Of a DNA stretch of 64,000 nt, positions 61,108 to 64,000 are shown one piece after another. Origin of the DNA: CAWCXF01 sp963799455. GTDB taxonomy: Bacteria > Pseudomonadota > Alphaproteobacteria > Rhodobacterales > Rhodobacteraceae. Positions within the stretch are counted from its first letter, which is position 1. Every line of letters starts with the position of its first letter. The notes beneath the pieces were generated by a model. The model ran no database searches. It had not been told where the DNA came from and saw nothing but the letters and a program-made list of their open reading frames with translations. The DNA lies in the NCBI GenBank assembly GCA_963799455.1, contig CAWCXF010000007.1, positions 62,001 to 126,000 on the forward strand, read 5' to 3'. Position numbers and translations under genes: made by a program.

Positions 61108-62356
61108 ATGTCCGATTTAGCCGATGCAGTGGGGACTGCCATCGAAGGAGGACTCGTTTCGAGCGCGGTCGAGCGGGAAACAGGCCAAGGCTCTGGCGGC
61201 TCCGGCAAGGAACTGAACCGGGGGCATTTCGATGAGGGAGAGTGCCTGAATTGCGGCGCGTCCCTGGTCGGCAGCCATTGCCATCAGTGCGGCCAAAAGG
61301 CGCACCTTCACCGCACAATCGGCGCTTTCGCCCATGACCTGTTGCACGGCGCGCTGCATCTGGACGGCAAAATGTGGTCCACACTGCCGTTGCTCGCATT
61401 CAAACCGGGAAAGCTGACCCGTCGCTATATCGACGGCGAGCGAGCCAAATTCGTCTCGCCCATGGCGATGTTCTTGTTCTCGATCTTTCTCATGTTTGCC
61501 GTCTTTCAGGTCGCCGGCATCAGCACACCGACAAATTTGGAGAGAACGACAAAGACCGCGGTAGCGAAGCAAATCCAGTCAGAAATTGCCGAAGTTGAGG
61601 AGCGGCGCGAGGCGCTACGCGCAGAACTGGCCGGCGAAGACCTCGATGATGAGCGTCGGCGCGCGGCTCAGCAGGAACTTGTCGAGATCGAAGAGGAATT
61701 GGCCGCTATCGAGACTGCCACGCGCAACGTTTCATTCTTCGAGGAATTTCGGACGTCGGAGACCGCTGGATCAGAACCGACCGCGATGTCTACGGATGCG
61801 GAATCGACCCTGGCTGGCGCTGACCAGGTTCCCAGCAGCGAGAATGAGTTCTGACGAGGGTGAAACCGGCTCAACCATTCCCATCAGGACGAGCGATGGC
61901 GGCAAATATGACGTCACCTTTGGCGGCTCGCAGTGGGTCGAAGGCGGGATCGATAAATGGCGCGAAAATCCCAGCCTCATGCTCTACAAATTGCAGGCAA
62001 ATTTTTACAAGTTCAGTTGGCTATTGATCCCGATATCCATCCCGTTCGTATGGTCGCTGTTCTTGTGGAAGCGGCAGTTTAAAGCCTACGATCACGCGAT
62101 TTTCGTGACCTATTCGTTGGGTTTTATCACCCTGCTGACACTCGCGATTGTGGTGGCGACCTTGCTCGGAATGCCAACGGTGATCGTGGTTCTTGCTTCG
62201 CTATTCATCCCGCCCCTGCACCTGTACAAGCAGTTGCGCGGAACTTACGGTCTGTCGCGATGGAAGGCCTCGTGGCGTCTGCTCGTGCTGACGATCTTCA
62301 TCATCGTCATACTTGCCATTTTCAGCTGGCTACTGCTGATGGTTGGAATGTTCTGA
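61108..62356 (+). CDS. DUF3667 membrane protein, one frameshift
   Basis: The N-terminal part has a zinc-ribbon-like CLNCGASLVGSHCHQCGQK, then LLHGALHLDGKMWSTL, KPGKLTRRYIDGERAKFVSP and a helix (MAMFLFSIFLMFAVFQVA), which fits DUF3667. A long charged coiled coil follows (EIAEVEERREALRAELAGED). The frame ends with TGA at 61852-61854. Skipping one base near 61849 continues SDEGETGSTIPIRTSDGG, then three further membrane helices to 62356. Length is 3n+1, the same surplus-base pattern as ubiE and yidC. AAGGGGG lies 5 bases before ATG 61108. Function unknown. Confidence 0.75.
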
Positions 62357-62429
62357 CCGATTGGACGCTTCAACCGCGACGTTCGAAAATGACGACGGGA
62401 ATGTCGCCGAAGCGGTTGCGAGGCTCGCG

Positions 62430-62708
62430 CTAGTCGGTGCCGTTTAAAGCGCCGTCACCCTGATCGGGATCGTCGCGCTCGTCAGCATTCAGTTCGGCTT
62501 GCAGCTTGTCCGCCCCCGCGCTCACGCCCTCGGCTGCATCTATAGTACCTTCACGAGCAGCGTTCTCGACGACTTCGAGATTAGCCTCGGCATCGGCAGC
62601 GGCACGTTCGGCAACTTCCTGAGCATTGTCCGCCGTTTCGGCTGAACAGGCAGTCAGGATTGTCAGCGCGGCTAGCGATGCCAATGCGGAAGTTGTCTTG
62701 CGGGTCAT
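62430..62708 (-). CDS. Small Ala/Asp-rich lipoprotein
   Basis: A 92-residue protein. Lipoprotein signal MTRKTTSALASLAALTILTAC is followed by an alanine- and acid-rich stretch with heptad-like character (NAQEVAERAAADAEANLEVVENAAREG), likely a short coiled coil, and an acidic tail. GGAG lies 6 bases before ATG 62708. Function unknown. It follows ftsH on the same strand with a 28-base gap. Confidence 0.75.
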   Translation of the reverse strand: MTRKTTSALASLAALTILTACSAETADNAQEVAERAAADAEANLEVVENAAREGTIDAAEGVSAGADKLQAELNADERDDPDQGDGALNGTD

Positions 62709-62736
62709 CAATATCTCCGTTCTTGCGAATGCCAGC

Positions 62737-64000
<1,264 letters not shown>

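Noticed and set aside
29156..62356. Programmed frameshifting as a common explanation for the six broken genes
   Set aside because: The six sites share no slippery motif, spacing or stop context, so I do not propose one mechanism; sequencing error is simpler.

Overview
The window looks like an ordinary stretch of chromosome from an alphaproteobacterium of the Sphingomonadales, most likely an Erythrobacter-type member of the Erythrobacteraceae. This rests on high-GC coding sequence, alphaproteobacterial gene blocks (mutM / ubiE-ubiB-coaBC-dut, rpsT-dnaA, rpmH-rnpA-yidD-yidC-engB, secB-timA-mltA-smr), a UPF0262 gene, a CC_3452-type exported protein and a PEPxxWA-type sorting signal. I see no prophage, IS element, CRISPR array, rRNA or tRNA. 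Both window ends cut genes: ispG on the left and ftsH on the right.

Layout. 1-8 kb: ispG end, an FAD-dependent oxidoreductase, a retropepsin-like protease, an L,D-transpeptidase-like protein, a DMT transporter, acnA and a rhodanese lipoprotein. 8-14.6 kb: a lone PEP-CTERM protein; a ruvA-to-ruvB operon with three extra genes between the two helicase subunits; a heavily frame-broken aroC; small membrane proteins. 14.8-24 kb: katG, a Pr6Pr membrane protein, smr, mltA, timA, secB, murJ, trpS. 24-33 kb: a DUF4136 lipoprotein, dut, coaBC (with a long acidic insert), ubiB, ubiE, mutM, rpsT, dnaA. 33-42 kb: a ThiF-like protein, a GGDEF/EAL protein, a sirtuin, dapB, nth, a DAACS symporter, dapE, a GST. 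42-49.5 kb: a VOC protein, engB, yidC, yidD, rnpA, rpmH, a ClpP-fold periplasmic protein, comM, a TonB-like protein. 49.5-56.7 kb: an HxlR regulator divergent from a CC_3452 protein, a HAD hydrolase, rpmJ, galE, a second DUF4136 lipoprotein, an M14 carboxypeptidase, cdd, a GH25-like protein and a UPF0262 protein. 56.8-64 kb: dnaB, a PLD-family phospholipid synthase, rpoZ, an orphan ParA, a DUF3667 protein, a small lipoprotein and ftsH.

Functionally the region is housekeeping: replication and repair (dnaA, dnaB, ruvAB, mutM, nth, dut), protein export and insertion (secB, yidC, yidD), cell wall (murJ, mltA, dapB, dapE), cofactors (ubiE, ubiB, coaBC, ispG) and central metabolism (acnA, aroC).

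Two features stand out at window scale. First, seven genes have broken reading frames. Six of them (rhodanese, ubiE, GGDEF/EAL, yidC, rnpA, DUF3667) have a length of 3n+1 over the reconstructed gene, as if one surplus base were present. The seventh, aroC, has about six or seven indels in about 500 bp. Because ubiE, yidC, rnpA and aroC are normally essential or nearly so, sequencing or assembly error is the first explanation. Second, short perfect tandem duplications (8-16 bp, 2-3 copies) recur at gene ends and in intergenic gaps. The biological candidates most worth a second look are the extra genes inside ruvAB, the roughly 225-residue acidic insert in CoaBC, and the YxxR-type (desuccinylase-like) sirtuin.
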